From the NCBI GenBank assembly GCA_026713825.1, contig JAPONS010000048.1:1-63943 (forward strand): a stretch of DNA of 63,943 nt. Direction: 5' to 3'. The notes under the pieces are model-generated. The model was not told the origin of the DNA and made no database searches. It saw only the letters and a program-made list of their open reading frames with translations. Both the position numbers and the translations under genes were made by a program. This DNA is from Chloroflexota bacterium (lineage in GTDB: Bacteria > Chloroflexota > Dehalococcoidia > Lucifugimonadales > UBA1127). Shown here one piece after another: positions 17,922-26,932 of this stretch (positions within the stretch are counted from its first letter, which is position 1; the number at the start of each line of letters is the position of its first letter).

Positions 17922-19223
17922 CTAGCCCTCTGCCGCTGCCCTCGCCCTGTCGCCCGGTCCCTCATACGTGCCCGGGTAGCGCTCCCGCAGCCGCAGCAGG
18001 AAGTAAAGGGCAGGCACCATCAGCGCCATCCCGAAGAACCCCAGGAAGTGCAACCCCATCGTCTCGATTACAACGCCGCCCACCAGCGGCATGCCGATGG
18101 CCGCCGTCGCCGTGAACGTGTCGTTCGCGCCGATGACGCGGCCGCGGGCTGCCGGCGCAGTCGTGTCCGCGTACAGCGCCGTCGCCGAGATGTTCACGCC
18201 CGACCAGCCCAGCCCCACCAGGAACGTGCCCATCGTGATGATCCAGTAGTAGGGTGTCGCCACGATGAACCATGTCCCGGCTGCCGCCACAAAGACCCCT
18301 ATCAGCATCATGTTGCGGCGGCCAATGCGGTCTGCAAGCCGCCCGATGGGAATGGAGAACCCGAACATGCCGATGACGTGAATGGCCACCGAGAGCGAGA
18401 TGCTTGACAGCGGAAACCCATGCTCGTTGAGGGCGAGGGAGGTCATCGCCATCATCATATTCATGTTGCCCTGTACGCTGAACATGGACACGAATGCCGT
18501 GAGCTTGGGGTACTCCTTCATGAACGTGACGATGCTCACCTTGGGCGGAGTTCCCTGAATCGCGGGCGGCGGGACATAGTCCGGGTAGTAGTCCGAGAGG
18601 TTGCTGGCGATCTCCTTGGGGTCCGGCCGCACCTGCAGGATGAGCGTCAAGCTGCCGATGACCGCCACGGGCACGAAGAACCAGGCAAGCGCGATCGGTT
18701 CCAGGTCGAACCCCGGCGCAGCCCATTCCGCAGTGCGAATGAGGATGGGCCCAAACACGGCCCCCACCAGCGAGCCCGTGAGCACGAGCCCCAGCCCCTC
18801 TGCGCGGCGGCTTGGCGGGTACATGTCCGCAGCCGCCACCCGAAGCTGCTGTACGGCCCCCGTTCCGAGCCCCATCACCAGCAGCCCGAAGAGCAGGATT
18901 GGGAAATTCGACAGAATTGCCGAGGTGCCTGTGATGCCCGCCCCTATTCCCGTCAGCAGCAGCCCCAGCACCACGCCCGCTCGCCGTCCGAACGCATCCG
19001 TCAGTCGCCCGATGGGATAGGCGATGATGAGCCGGCTCAGTCCCGTGATGCTCGTGCCGATACCCGCCAGCGACGCGTTGTTGATCATCTGCACCACGAG
19101 CACGGGCGCCAGCGTCGGCACCATCTGCCCGCCGGCTCCGCTGAACGCCTGCGATGAGGCAAGCAGAGCCGTATTCTTCTTGACGATGTAGGGTGTGCGC
19201 GTCCTGCCCTTGGTCTGCGCCAT
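17922..19223 (-). CDS. Major facilitator superfamily transporter
   Basis: 433 residues with about 12 hydrophobic segments. The loop-2 motif of the MFS is visible (YPIGRLTDAFGRRAGV) and recurs in the second half (PIGRLADRIGRRNMM), the usual internal duplication. The type resembles drug/sugar:H+ antiporters; the substrate is not evident. It follows the arylsulfotransferase-like gene on the same strand with a 105-base gap that contains two small palindromes. Confidence 0.88.
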   Translation of the reverse strand: MAQTKGRTRTPYIVKKNTALLASSQAFSGAGGQMVPTLAPVLVVQMINNASLAGIGTSITGLSRLIIAYPIGRLTDAFGRRAGVVLGLLLTGIGAGITGTSAILSNFPILLFGLLVMGLGTGAVQQLRVAAADMYPPSRRAEGLGLVLTGSLVGAVFGPILIRTAEWAAPGFDLEPIALAWFFVPVAVIGSLTLILQVRPDPKEIASNLSDYYPDYVPPPAIQGTPPKVSIVTFMKEYPKLTAFVSMFSVQGNMNMMMAMTSLALNEHGFPLSSISLSVAIHVIGMFGFSIPIGRLADRIGRRNMMLIGVFVAAAGTWFIVATPYYWIITMGTFLVGLGWSGVNISATALYADTTAPAARGRVIGANDTFTATAAIGMPLVGGVVIETMGLHFLGFFGMALMVPALYFLLRLRERYPGTYEGPGDRARAAAEG

Positions 19224-19264
19224 CCCGCCTCCTGCTAACCTATTCCCGAATGTAAGGTTGTCGC

Positions 19265-19322
19265 TCCCGCTGAAGCGGGAACTTCTTTCGCTGAGAAACC
19301 AGGCCTTGCCCTGAAGCAGGGA
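19265..19322. repeat. Two small palindromes between the sulfotransferase-like and MFS genes
   Basis: TCCCGC-TGAA-GCGGGA (19265-19280) and CCCTG-AAG-CAGGG (19310-19322). On the minus strand both sit in similar context (TTCCCnnCTTCAG), so they may be related repeat units or a weak terminator/attenuator. No T-run follows. Confidence 0.45.
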
Positions 19323-19328
19323 ACCTGC

Positions 19329-20411
19329 CTACCCGCCCGCCTCCGGCGTCAGGTCCCTTCCTGCCAGCGCCGGGTGGTCCGCAGTGTACCTGTGCGCCCG
19401 GAACACGGAGTTCATCGCGCCCGAACCGAACTGCGCCCCCTCCGGGATCTCGTGAGGGTTCACAAACTCCCACACGATCTCCTTGTCGCTTGTAACCTCG
19501 AAGATGCGTCCCGGCGCCCCCTCCGTAATCAGCGTGTTGCCGTTGGGCTGCCGCTCGCACCCGCTGATGTGGAAGCTGTAGAACGAGATCGGGGGATCGC
19601 CGACATAATCCCACGCAATTGCGTCCGTCTTCGGGTCAATCTCGATTACGCGCGAGAAGCTGGGGCCGCCACGGTGCGGCCCGTTGTCGAATAGCAGGAC
19701 GTTGCCGTTGTCCAAGAACGTCGGGTGGTGTTGGTGCGAGATCTGCCCCGGCCCCCACTTCCACGTGAATTGCCCCGTGTCCTTGTCCACGATGCCCACC
19801 GTGTCAATCTGTCGGAAACTGACGAGGAGGTCGCCGTCAGGCGTCATGGTCAGCGCGTTCTGGTGCAGCCAGTTGGCCCGGGACTCGAATGGGCACATGA
19901 CGTCCGTTTCGGGGTCGAGGGCCTGCCACATGCTGTAGTCGCGTACCGTCGAGCCCTCCACATCAACCTCGCGCACCATCTCGCCCGCCATTGGCGCGTC
20001 GATGTCGCCCCGCCCGCCGCGCACGCGCCGCGACACTTCCTCCGGCATCGGGTCCGACCGCACCACGAGGGTGTGGCCGTTCGGCAGCCGCTCGAAGTCG
20101 TGGTGCGCTCGCGCGTCCCAGTACTCCCACACGACGTTGCTGTCCCAGTCCAGCTCCATGATGCCCGACACCGGCTCGCCCGCCACCCCGGTGCCGCCGG
20201 CCCCGCGGCTGCGGCACAGCATATTCCCGTTCGGCAGCAGAAAGCCGTACGCCAGCCCCTGTTCCCTGAACCAGCGATGGCACACCCGCCCTTCCATGTC
20301 CAATAGGTACGCCGTGTGCCCCCCGGACATGGCAATGAGCGTATACCCCTGGAACGCCTGGGAGGCGTCATGGTATAGGAGTCCCCTAGGGTGATGTTCG
20401 GACCAACCCAT
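19329..20411 (-). CDS. Arylsulfotransferase (ASST)-like protein
   Basis: 360 residues from ATG 20411 (MGWSEHHPRG), chosen because a GGGGGAAG ribosome site precedes it; the open frame extends further but runs into the divergent transporter promoter. It has the repeated propeller blades of the arylsulfotransferase family (GHTAYLLDMEGRVCHRW, IMELDWDSNVVWEYWDA, HHDFERLPNGHTLVV, HQNALTMTPDGDLLVSFR, HHPTFLDNGNVLLFDNG, ERQPNGNTLITEG). Classical ASST is periplasmic and moves sulfate between phenols, but no signal peptide is seen here, so a cytoplasmic role or only a shared fold is possible. Confidence 0.75.
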   Translation of the reverse strand: MGWSEHHPRGLLYHDASQAFQGYTLIAMSGGHTAYLLDMEGRVCHRWFREQGLAYGFLLPNGNMLCRSRGAGGTGVAGEPVSGIMELDWDSNVVWEYWDARAHHDFERLPNGHTLVVRSDPMPEEVSRRVRGGRGDIDAPMAGEMVREVDVEGSTVRDYSMWQALDPETDVMCPFESRANWLHQNALTMTPDGDLLVSFRQIDTVGIVDKDTGQFTWKWGPGQISHQHHPTFLDNGNVLLFDNGPHRGGPSFSRVIEIDPKTDAIAWDYVGDPPISFYSFHISGCERQPNGNTLITEGAPGRIFEVTSDKEIVWEFVNPHEIPEGAQFGSGAMNSVFRAHRYTADHPALAGRDLTPEAGG

Positions 20412-20482
20412 GTCTTCCCCCTTCGGATCCCGCCCGGGTGCTTGCAGCGTGCCCAGTCTCAGCAAGCGTCGGAATGTGCCGC

Positions 20483-20488
20483 TATAAT
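20483..20488 (+). promoter_or_regulatory. Possible -10 element of the EamA transporter gene
   Basis: A perfect TATAAT lies 76 bases before the ATG at 20564. No clear -35 is present. Confidence 0.35.
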
Positions 20489-20563
20489 AGTCCCGTCCAT
20501 CCAACCCCTCAAGTGCGCCGAGTGAGGGGAAAAGTAGCAAAAGTCTTTGGCGTAGGAACTACC

Positions 20564-21532
20564 ATGCTGGGCGCCCTGTTTGCCGTGCTCTCGGCCCTCT
20601 CCTTCGCCTTCAGCACCATCACCGCGCGGCGAGGGGTGATTGGCAGTTCCGCATCGTTTGGACTCTACATAACTGTAATTCTCGGCGTCCCTCTCTTCGC
20701 CATCGCTGCCCTTGCCACTGGCCAGATCTTCGACACCTTCGACCTCTCGCCGGAGGCCATGTTGCTGCTGGCCGGCGCCGGCGTTCTGCACTTCCTCATC
20801 GGCCGGTACTGCAACTACCGCTGCATCGACGCCATCGGCTCGAACCGCTCCCAGCCTCTGCAGGCCACGAATACCATCTACTCCGTCGTCGTCGCAGTGA
20901 TCGTGCTGAGCGAGGAGGTCACCCCCTTGATGGGTGTTGGCATCGTCCTCCTCGTGGTCGGCCCCATGATCATGGTCGAGCGCCGACGCCAGCGGCAGCC
21001 GGAGCCGGTCGCCGCCCAGACCGCCGAACAGCCCGCCGCGGCGGCAACGCCAACCGCCGGCACGCCCAGGCCCAACGCCGCCACCAATCCCCGCTACGTC
21101 GAGGGGTACACTTTTGGGCTCCTCTCCGCCGCCGCCTACGGCACCAGCCCCATCATGATTCGCTACGCGCTTGAGGACACGGGGCTGGGCATCGCCGGCG
21201 GCTTGATTGCCTACATCGCCGCGGCGGGCCTCCTCATCGCGACGCTGGCCATTCCCGGCCAGCTGAAGAACATGCGCGGCTTCGACCTGAAGGTAGTGCC
21301 GATGTTCTCCGCCAGCGCCGTTGCCGTCTTCCTGGCGCAGCTCTTCCGGTTTGCAGCGCTGGCCATCGCCCCCGTGTCGCTGGTGACCCCTCTGACGCGC
21401 CTCGGCGTCGTCTTCGTCCCCACTCTCAGCTTCGTCTTCAACCGGAACCTGGAGAGCTTCAGCCTCCGTGTCCTCATCGGCATCGCGCTGTCAGGCCTGG
21501 GCGCCGTGCTCCTGGCCATCGGCGTCACCTAA
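20564..21532 (+). CDS. EamA-family (DMT) transporter, full length
   Basis: 322 residues from ATG 20564 (AGGA upstream), which places the first membrane segment (LFAVLSALSFAFSTITARRG) at the N-terminus. Two EamA repeats of about five segments each are joined by a Gln/Pro/Ala-rich linker near residues 145-180; the second repeat starts TFGLLSAAAYGTSPIMIRYAL. Total about 10 segments, the standard drug/metabolite transporter layout. Substrate unknown. It differs from the split version at 37966-38873. Confidence 0.85.
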   Translation: MLGALFAVLSALSFAFSTITARRGVIGSSASFGLYITVILGVPLFAIAALATGQIFDTFDLSPEAMLLLAGAGVLHFLIGRYCNYRCIDAIGSNRSQPLQATNTIYSVVVAVIVLSEEVTPLMGVGIVLLVVGPMIMVERRRQRQPEPVAAQTAEQPAAAATPTAGTPRPNAATNPRYVEGYTFGLLSAAAYGTSPIMIRYALEDTGLGIAGGLIAYIAAAGLLIATLAIPGQLKNMRGFDLKVVPMFSASAVAVFLAQLFRFAALAIAPVSLVTPLTRLGVVFVPTLSFVFNRNLESFSLRVLIGIALSGLGAVLLAIGVT

Positions 21533-21580
21533 CCCTTCGGTAACCGGTGCCCATCGGCAATATCTTCTTCGTGGAGTTAC

Positions 21581-22924
21581 ATGAGCAAACAGCAGCAAGA
21601 GCCCGCCCGTCCGTCAGGCATCTTCTACGGCTGGTGGATCGTTCTGGCGTCGATGAGCGTGCTGGTCATCGGCAGCGGCTTCTACTGGCAGGGGTTCGGT
21701 GTCTTCTTCCTCTCCCTGCAGGAGGAGTTCGCCACCAACCGGGCAGCCCTCAGCGGCGCCATCGCCCTCTCGCAGCTCGAGGGCGGCATGCTTGGGCCTC
21801 TCGGCGGCTACCTGGTCGACCGCTACGGCCCGAGGCGCATGATCACCATTGGGGCCATTACCATGGGCGTGGGATTCCTGCTCATGAGCCAGGTGACCTC
21901 CCTCCTCATGTTCTACATCGTCTTTCTGGGCGTCATCTCCGTGGGCATGTCCGTCGGCATTCGAGTGCCGGCGCTGGTGGCTCCGGCCAACTGGTTCGTC
22001 AAGAAGCGCGGCCTCGCGATTGGCATCTCCCTGACGGGCAGCGGCCTGGGAGGGCTTTTCATCCCAATCTTGGGGTTGCTCATAGTCAACTACGGTTGGC
22101 GCACAACCGCCGTGGCGGCCGGCATCGCCATCTGGGTGCTGGCGATCCCCCTCGCGCTGATCATGCGCACCCGCCCCGAGGACCACGGCCTCCTCCCCGA
22201 CGGCGAGCGCCCCAGCGAGCGGCAGCCGGCTCCCGCCGCGTCGGGCTCGACCGATGCGTCCAGCGCCGTCCGGGCCCCGGTGGACCACATGGAGGGCGAC
22301 TACACCCTGCGGAGCGCGCTGCGGCTGCCGGTGTTTTGGTTTCTGGCGGTTGCGTTCGGTCTGCGCCAGTTCGCCGTTGGGGCCATCTCCCTGCACGTCG
22401 TGCCCTTCATGGTCGACACCGGCCGCAGCCTCGAGGTCGCCTCGACCATCCTCGCCGCGACCACCTTGACCAGCGTTGTGGGACGCCTGGGCTTCGGGTG
22501 GCTGGCCGACCGCTTCCCGCCTCGCTACATCATGGCCGTCAGCATGGTGATGGTGGGCATTGGCGCCCTCATCCTGAGCAACGTCACGGACGGCTGGACG
22601 CTCCTGGTGCTGTACATCGTCGTCTACGCCATCGGCTGGGGCGGCGGCGCCGTCACCATGAACGCCACCCGCGGCGCCTACTTCGGCCGGCGGGCCTTCG
22701 GCACCATCTCCGGCACCATGGATTTCTTCCAGATGTTCGGGCTGGTGCTGGGGCCAATCTTTGCGGGCTTCGTCTTCGACATTACGGGGAACTACACAAT
22801 CGCCTTCACAAGCTTCGCGGTGTCCGCCGCGGCTTCGGGCGTGCTGATGGTGTTCTTGCGCCCGCCGAGACGCGCCCCGTCGACACGGCAGGACGCGACT
22901 GACACCGCGCTCCACGAGGGGTAG
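21581..22924 (+). CDS. MFS transporter, monocarboxylate/oxalate-formate antiporter-like
   Basis: 447 residues from ATG 21581. It opens with GIFYGWWIVLASMSVLVIGSG, typical of the oxalate:formate/monocarboxylate group, and has about 12 membrane segments. The MFS loop motif is seen as GGYLVDRYGPRRMI and again as GWLADRFPPRYIM. A hydrophilic loop near residues 205-235 separates the halves. It probably carries a small organic acid. It follows the EamA gene by 48 bases and may be cotranscribed. Confidence 0.87.
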   Translation: MSKQQQEPARPSGIFYGWWIVLASMSVLVIGSGFYWQGFGVFFLSLQEEFATNRAALSGAIALSQLEGGMLGPLGGYLVDRYGPRRMITIGAITMGVGFLLMSQVTSLLMFYIVFLGVISVGMSVGIRVPALVAPANWFVKKRGLAIGISLTGSGLGGLFIPILGLLIVNYGWRTTAVAAGIAIWVLAIPLALIMRTRPEDHGLLPDGERPSERQPAPAASGSTDASSAVRAPVDHMEGDYTLRSALRLPVFWFLAVAFGLRQFAVGAISLHVVPFMVDTGRSLEVASTILAATTLTSVVGRLGFGWLADRFPPRYIMAVSMVMVGIGALILSNVTDGWTLLVLYIVVYAIGWGGGAVTMNATRGAYFGRRAFGTISGTMDFFQMFGLVLGPIFAGFVFDITGNYTIAFTSFAVSAAASGVLMVFLRPPRRAPSTRQDATDTALHEG

Positions 22925-22954
22925 GGAGCTCCGGGGGAGTCCTATAAAAGGCAA

Positions 22955-22980
22955 GGCGCCCGCACGTCAGTGCGAGCGCC
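22955..22980. terminator. Terminator between convergent genes
   Basis: GGCGC/GCGCC outer stem and CGCAC-GTCA-GTGCG inner stem. On the minus strand it is followed by TTGCCTTTTAT, so it fits the small gene at 23016-23222 best and may also serve the MFS gene. Confidence 0.6.
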
Positions 22981-23015
22981 CCTGCTCTCGTGTTGACACC
23001 GCTGGCGCGGCGCGC

Positions 23016-23222
23016 CTAGGCGTACTTGCGCCCCTGCCCCTGTACTTCCAGTCCCGCCTGCTCGCCGGCCTCGATGTACGCCTCACCGATGTTGGAGCAC
23101 TTCACAGCCTTGTCCCCAGAGCGGACCTCAAATCCTACGAGACGGCCGCCGTCCCAGATCTCAATGATCTCTGCCTTGCCGTGTGGCCCTTCGAGTACTG
23201 CAATCTGTTCTTCTTCTGCCAT
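23016..23222 (-). CDS. Small hypothetical protein (68 aa)
   Basis: 68 residues from ATG 23222, acidic N-terminus (MAEEEQIAVLEGPHGKAEI) and a beta-rich body (IWDGGRLVGFEVRSGD), possibly a small barrel. GGGAGAAGGGA upstream is a good ribosome site. It lies downstream of the Rieske oxygenase and is separated from it by a strong hairpin. No family recognised. Confidence 0.6.
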   Translation of the reverse strand: MAEEEQIAVLEGPHGKAEIIEIWDGGRLVGFEVRSGDKAVKCSNIGEAYIEAGEQAGLEVQGQGRKYA

Positions 23223-23240
23223 AGTCCCTTCTCCCGTTAA

Positions 23241-23268
23241 GACGCCCAGCCCATGCGGGCTGGGCGTC
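23241..23268. terminator. Strong hairpin after the Rieske oxygenase gene
   Basis: A perfect 12-base-pair stem (GACGCCCAGCCC/GGGCTGGGCGTC) with a 4-base loop lies 50 bases after the oxygenase stop. Only a short TTAA follows on the minus strand, so it may be an RNA 3'-end stabiliser or a weak intrinsic terminator. Confidence 0.6.
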
Positions 23269-23317
23269 GAAATCGCTGTTTCGCCCTGGCTGGTTGCCTT
23301 GGCCTATACCGCCGCGA

Positions 23318-24673
23318 CTATACGGTTACCTTGTCGGTAATGTACTGCGACGTGCATTCAGCCTTGACCTGCTCCACCAGTTCCTCGACCGTTCCCTCCG
23401 TCGACATTGCCGCCGCGCGGTGGTAGGAGTAGGCCGCAGGCCGCCATGGCTCTTGGGGCTCTTCCCCTTCCATCATGTTCCGCGCCATCTTCAGCAAGCG
23501 CCTCCGGACCGCGATGATCATGAAGTCAGAGCTCGTCAGGTGCTCCTGCGTGCGGTCGGCGACGGCCCCCCACTGGTCCTCCATCATGGAGATGTCCTGG
23601 AGCGGGAAGCAGCTCAGGCCGGAGTAGTTGAAGTACCGCTGCATGTTGCGGTCGATCTGGTAGTGGTTGCCCATGTTCTTCACCGGCTTGAACGTGCCGG
23701 GAATGAGCTCCGGGAAGTACCAGCCGTCGTTCTTGTAGTGCTCAAGCTCGGCGTTGGGGATGGGCTCGTATGCCCACCGGACCCGGTAGAACATGAGGCT
23801 CTTGTTGTCGATGGGAATCCGGATGTTGCTCGAGTAGGTGTTCGGGCCCGCTGTCGTGCCGGCCGTCGGGAAGATGGGCGCCATCCAGGGGGACACACTG
23901 GCGAACTTGGTGCCGTCTGGCCGCTCGCCGGACCGGACGAAGAGGAGGCCGGAGTCGGAGTTTTCGACGTGGCCCCAGTTGTCCTTGTCATTCTCGGTCT
24001 GGCGCCGGGGCCCCACAGCGTTGGGGAACGGCTCGTTCTCAGGGGTCGGCCGCATCCGGTTCTGGTTGGGGATCACGTTGTATTGCGGCACCTGCGGCCC
24101 GCCGTCCAGCACCGTGTGCAGGAAGGGCCCGTGGCCGGGGTCGTAGTCGCCTTCCATCGCCTGCAGGTAGTTGCACTCCATGATGAACTTCCGCACGTAG
24201 ACGTGGTCCAGCGGCATCTTCGTCCACTCGAATTCCGGGAAGGGCGGCTGGCTCTCTGCCGGGCCCATGTAGGTCCAGATCAGGCGGCCGGCCTCCACGC
24301 ACGGGTATGCGCGAATCTTGATCTTGTCCTTGAACGTGTCTCCCTCCGGCGCGTTCGGCATGTCGACGCAGTTCCCGTCGACGTCGAACTTCCATCCGTG
24401 GTACACGCAGCGGATGCCGCACTCTTCGTTCCGGCCGAAGAACAGCGATGCGCCGCGGTGCGGACAGTACTTGTCCATCAGGCCGGGCCGGCCGTCCGTG
24501 TCGCGGAATGCCACCAAGCTCTCGCCCAGGAGCGTCATCTCTACGGGGTCGCAGTCCGGTCCCGCAAGCTCCTCGGCCAACAGGGCGGGAATCCAGAAGC
24601 GGCGGAACACCTCGCCCATAGGCGTGCCGCGGTCGATATTGGTAAGCAGCTCGTTGTCTTCCCTCGTCAGCAT
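23318..24673 (-). CDS. Rieske-type aromatic ring oxygenase, alpha subunit (phthalate dioxygenase-like)
   Basis: 451 residues from ATG 24673. The N-terminal Rieske site is CPHRGASLFF with ECGIRCVYHGWKF, ligands Cys-His...Cys-His. The catalytic iron region reads ECNYLQAMEGDYDPGHGPFLH, with the two-His pattern typical of homo-oligomeric phthalate 4,5-dioxygenase-like and demethylase-like enzymes (no beta subunit needed). It would hydroxylate or demethylate an aromatic or similar substrate with electrons from a separate reductase. It has its own sigma70-like promoter and no partner gene nearby. Substrate unknown. Confidence 0.9.
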   Translation of the reverse strand: MLTREDNELLTNIDRGTPMGEVFRRFWIPALLAEELAGPDCDPVEMTLLGESLVAFRDTDGRPGLMDKYCPHRGASLFFGRNEECGIRCVYHGWKFDVDGNCVDMPNAPEGDTFKDKIKIRAYPCVEAGRLIWTYMGPAESQPPFPEFEWTKMPLDHVYVRKFIMECNYLQAMEGDYDPGHGPFLHTVLDGGPQVPQYNVIPNQNRMRPTPENEPFPNAVGPRRQTENDKDNWGHVENSDSGLLFVRSGERPDGTKFASVSPWMAPIFPTAGTTAGPNTYSSNIRIPIDNKSLMFYRVRWAYEPIPNAELEHYKNDGWYFPELIPGTFKPVKNMGNHYQIDRNMQRYFNYSGLSCFPLQDISMMEDQWGAVADRTQEHLTSSDFMIIAVRRRLLKMARNMMEGEEPQEPWRPAAYSYHRAAAMSTEGTVEELVEQVKAECTSQYITDKVTV

Positions 24674-24726
24674 GGCCTACATCCTCCTATATTTGTGCTC
24701 AACACACACTGCGGGCAGTCTTACGG

Positions 24727-24755
24727 ATACTAATCACATAACGGAAGTATGTCAA
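24727..24755 (-). promoter_or_regulatory. Sigma70-type promoter of the Rieske oxygenase gene
   Basis: On the minus strand TTGACA (24750-24755), a 17-base spacer and TAGTAT (24727-24732). Transcription would start near 24720, about 46 bases before the ATG. Confidence 0.7.
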
Positions 24756-24799
24756 GACAGTTCGCAGCCTTCTTGCGCCTATACCTGAAATGTCGAATC

Positions 24800-25162
24800 T
24801 TACGACGTTGGTTCCCAGAGCTCGATCGCGTTTCCTTCGGGGTCGTGAATGCGGGCGAAGCGGCCTATCCCCTCCATCTCGCTCTCGTGACTGACCTCGA
24901 TATCCGCAGCCTTCAGTTGTGCGACCATCCCGTCCAGGTCAGCTACTCGGAAGTTCAGCATGAAACTCTTGTCGGCTGCGAAATAGTCCGTGCCGGCATC
25001 GAAGGGCGAGAAGACCGTGACCCCGGACTCGGTCACCCAGGGCTCCATCTCCATGTTCATCGGAGCAGGATTGATGCCAAGGTGGTCCTGATACCATTTC
25101 GCGAGCCCTTCCGGGTCCTTTGCCCGAAAGAAGAACCCGCCGAATCCCTGAACACTTTCCAT
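24800..25162 (-). CDS. VOC-family (glyoxalase/bleomycin resistance-like) protein
   Basis: 120 residues from ATG 25162, with GGGAAAGG upstream. The vicinal oxygen chelate pattern is visible: GFGGFFFRAKDPEGLAKWY at the start, then FRVADLDGMVAQLKAADIEV and the end IHDPEGNAIELWEP. The last Glu is a usual metal ligand. These small enzymes act on diverse substrates (isomerases, lyases, dioxygenases, binding proteins); no specific activity can be assigned. A second VOC gene lies 316 bases upstream on the same strand. Confidence 0.85.
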   Translation of the reverse strand: MESVQGFGGFFFRAKDPEGLAKWYQDHLGINPAPMNMEMEPWVTESGVTVFSPFDAGTDYFAADKSFMLNFRVADLDGMVAQLKAADIEVSHESEMEGIGRFARIHDPEGNAIELWEPTS

Positions 25163-25478
25163 GCTGCACCTTTCCCTGCGAAGGAGTTGTTGGCGGCCGT
25201 TTTGCCCTCGACCGGAGGGAGTCCACGAACAGGCCCTGCGCGCCCGCAATCCACAAGAGGCTGTCCGACACCCTGGCGGGCGAGAATTGCGTTAAGGGAT
25301 CCTGCTATGTCCACGAGCACGGCGGCTTGGCCGGAGCAACATTCGCTGTAATTCCCGGAAACGAGGCTCCGTTACTTCAAACTGAAACACTACCCGCAAA
25401 CCCGCGGGGCGAATCTTCGCAAGAGGGCTGTTTGAGAATGGACCTCAGTAGCCGTAGGCCTTTTCGAGATGTGCCGAG
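25163..25478. other. Gap between two VOC genes
   Basis: About 316 bases without a supported gene or clear promoter. Only the ribosome site of the downstream VOC gene is clear, near 25170. Short open frames here resemble no family I know. Confidence 0.5.
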
Positions 25479-25847
25479 CTAGTTGGGTACAGTCAGAATC
25501 TCCCAGCTGTGGCCGTTGGCGTCCTTCCAGTAGAGCCCTCGGCCGCCGCGGCGGTGGTTGATCTGCATGTCGCCCTGCGACCCCGGCAGGCTGCCGTACA
25601 CGACGCCCTCCGCCTGGATGCGCCCGAAGATGTCGTCAAACTCCTCCTCGGTCACCTGGAACGCGTAATGGTGCGACTCGAAGTTCTCCCGGTTGTCGAA
25701 GTCCAGCGTGAATCGCTCGTCCACGCGCACCGGAGCGAAGTGCCCCATGGCGCCCTCATACTTCAGGCCGAGGATGTGCGCGATGTGCTTTGCCGACGCC
25801 TCCTTGTCGTGCGCCGGGACGATGGTGTGGTTGAGAGAAATGGCCAT
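25479..25847 (-). CDS. VOC-family protein
   Basis: 122 residues from ATG 25847 with AGGAGGG upstream. It begins MAISLNHTIVPAHDKEASAKHI, the common VOC start with a metal-ligand His, and ends LYWKDANGHSWEILTVPN, the second metal-ligand Glu region. HHYAFQVTEEEFDDIFGRI is the central strand-helix. It is probably a metal-dependent enzyme of unknown specificity. It is not closely similar to the neighbouring VOC protein. A consensus-like promoter precedes it. Confidence 0.87.
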   Translation of the reverse strand: MAISLNHTIVPAHDKEASAKHIAHILGLKYEGAMGHFAPVRVDERFTLDFDNRENFESHHYAFQVTEEEFDDIFGRIQAEGVVYGSLPGSQGDMQINHRRGGRGLYWKDANGHSWEILTVPN

Positions 25848-25884
25848 TGCTTCCCTCCTGCCTGTGCTGTTGCCGTTTCGAGTA

Positions 25885-25913
25885 AAGGTATGCCTGCAGA
25901 TTTGGGGTGTCAA
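25885..25913 (-). promoter_or_regulatory. Promoter of the VOC gene at 25479-25847
   Basis: Minus strand TTGACA (25908-25913), 17-base spacer, TACCTT (25885-25890). Confidence 0.6.
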
Positions 25914-25955
25914 GCGCGCGCGAGGGCGTGACGCGCGGCTGTTCAGCAGGCTACC

Positions 25956-25976
25956 ATTGCCGGGTAGACCGGCAAT
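25956..25976 (+). promoter_or_regulatory. Hairpin in the leader of the cysteine synthase gene
   Basis: ATTGCCGG-GTAGA-CCGGCAAT is a perfect 8-base-pair stem ending 18 bases before the cysM-like ATG. No T-run follows. It may be an mRNA-stability or regulatory element; no cysteine-codon leader ORF is seen here. Confidence 0.35.
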
Positions 25977-25994
25977 CCTCCAACAGAGGCCAGC

Positions 25995-26927
25995 ATGAGC
26001 GGACTCGACTACTTCTCGACCGTGGGCGGAACGCCCCTGGTGGAGCTGGCACACTCCAGCCCCAGGCCCGGCGTGCGCCTCTTCGCCAAGCTGGAGGGCA
26101 ACAACCCCAGCGGCAGCGTCAAGGATCGCGTGGCCCTGCGCATCATCCAGGCCGCCGAGGAGAGCGGCGCCCTCTCGCCGGGACAGACCATCGTTGAGGC
26201 CAGCACCGGCAACATGGCCCTCGCCCTCGCCGCCTGCGCCAAGCACCGCGGCTACACAATGTGCGCCATCGTCCCGCCCCAGGTCGCCCCCGGCATCCCG
26301 GAGCTGCTGGAGCTGTTCGGCGTCGAGATCCTCTGGGTCGAGCCCCGCTCCGGCATGCTCGGCCCCATCGAGGAGGCGCAGCGTTTGGCGCAGGAGAACG
26401 GCTGGTGGTTCGCGCAGCAGTTCGCCAGCCCAACGAACCTCCAGGCCCACTATGAGGGCACGGGTCCGGAGATCCTCTCCGCGCTGCCGCAGGTCGACGC
26501 CTTCGTGGCCGGCATCGGCACCGGCGGCACGGTCACCGGCGCGGGCCGCCGCCTGAAGGAGCGCAACCCCGCGACCGTCGTAGTCGGCGTCGAGCCCCAC
26601 TTCGGCGAGCGGCTGCAGGGCCTCCGCAGTCTGGAGGAGGGCTACATTCCGCCCCTGCTCGACATGTCCCTCCTCGACCGCCGCTTCATGGTCGACAGCG
26701 CCTCCGCCTTCGAGGCCGTCCGCCGCTTGGTGGAGGTTGAGGGCATCTTCGCGGGCATCTCCTCCGGCGCGGTCTTCCATGCGGCTCGCCGCGTCGCAGC
26801 CGACGTGGAGTCCGGCAACGTCGTCATGGTCTTCGCCGACCATGGCTGGAAGTACCTCAACGCCTTCCCGTGGATGCCCGCGCCCGAGCGCCCCCAGGGT
26901 GCCCCCGACGACGTTGCGTGGTGGTAG
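25995..26927 (+). CDS. cysM: Cysteine synthase family protein (O-acetyl/O-phosphoserine sulfhydrylase)
   Basis: 310 residues, the usual length of fold-type II PLP cysteine synthases. The PLP lysine lies in NPSGSVKDRVALRII. The substrate loop reads EASTGNMALALA, where most enzymes have TSGNTG, and the PLP-phosphate loop is GIGTGGTVTGAGRRLKE. GISSGAVFHAA near residue 255 is the conserved C-terminal loop. It joins sulfide to an activated serine to make L-cysteine, using sulfide that the reductase at 49593-51362 would produce. Whether the donor is O-acetylserine or O-phosphoserine cannot be decided, so the symbol is tentative. Confidence 0.85.
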   Translation: MSGLDYFSTVGGTPLVELAHSSPRPGVRLFAKLEGNNPSGSVKDRVALRIIQAAEESGALSPGQTIVEASTGNMALALAACAKHRGYTMCAIVPPQVAPGIPELLELFGVEILWVEPRSGMLGPIEEAQRLAQENGWWFAQQFASPTNLQAHYEGTGPEILSALPQVDAFVAGIGTGGTVTGAGRRLKERNPATVVVGVEPHFGERLQGLRSLEEGYIPPLLDMSLLDRRFMVDSASAFEAVRRLVEVEGIFAGISSGAVFHAARRVAADVESGNVVMVFADHGWKYLNAFPWMPAPERPQGAPDDVAWW

Positions 26928-26932
26928 CCGCG

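Noticed and set aside
21547-22954. Alternative long frames on both strands over the MFS gene at 21581
   Set aside because: They have no membrane pattern or domain and follow from high GC at third positions.
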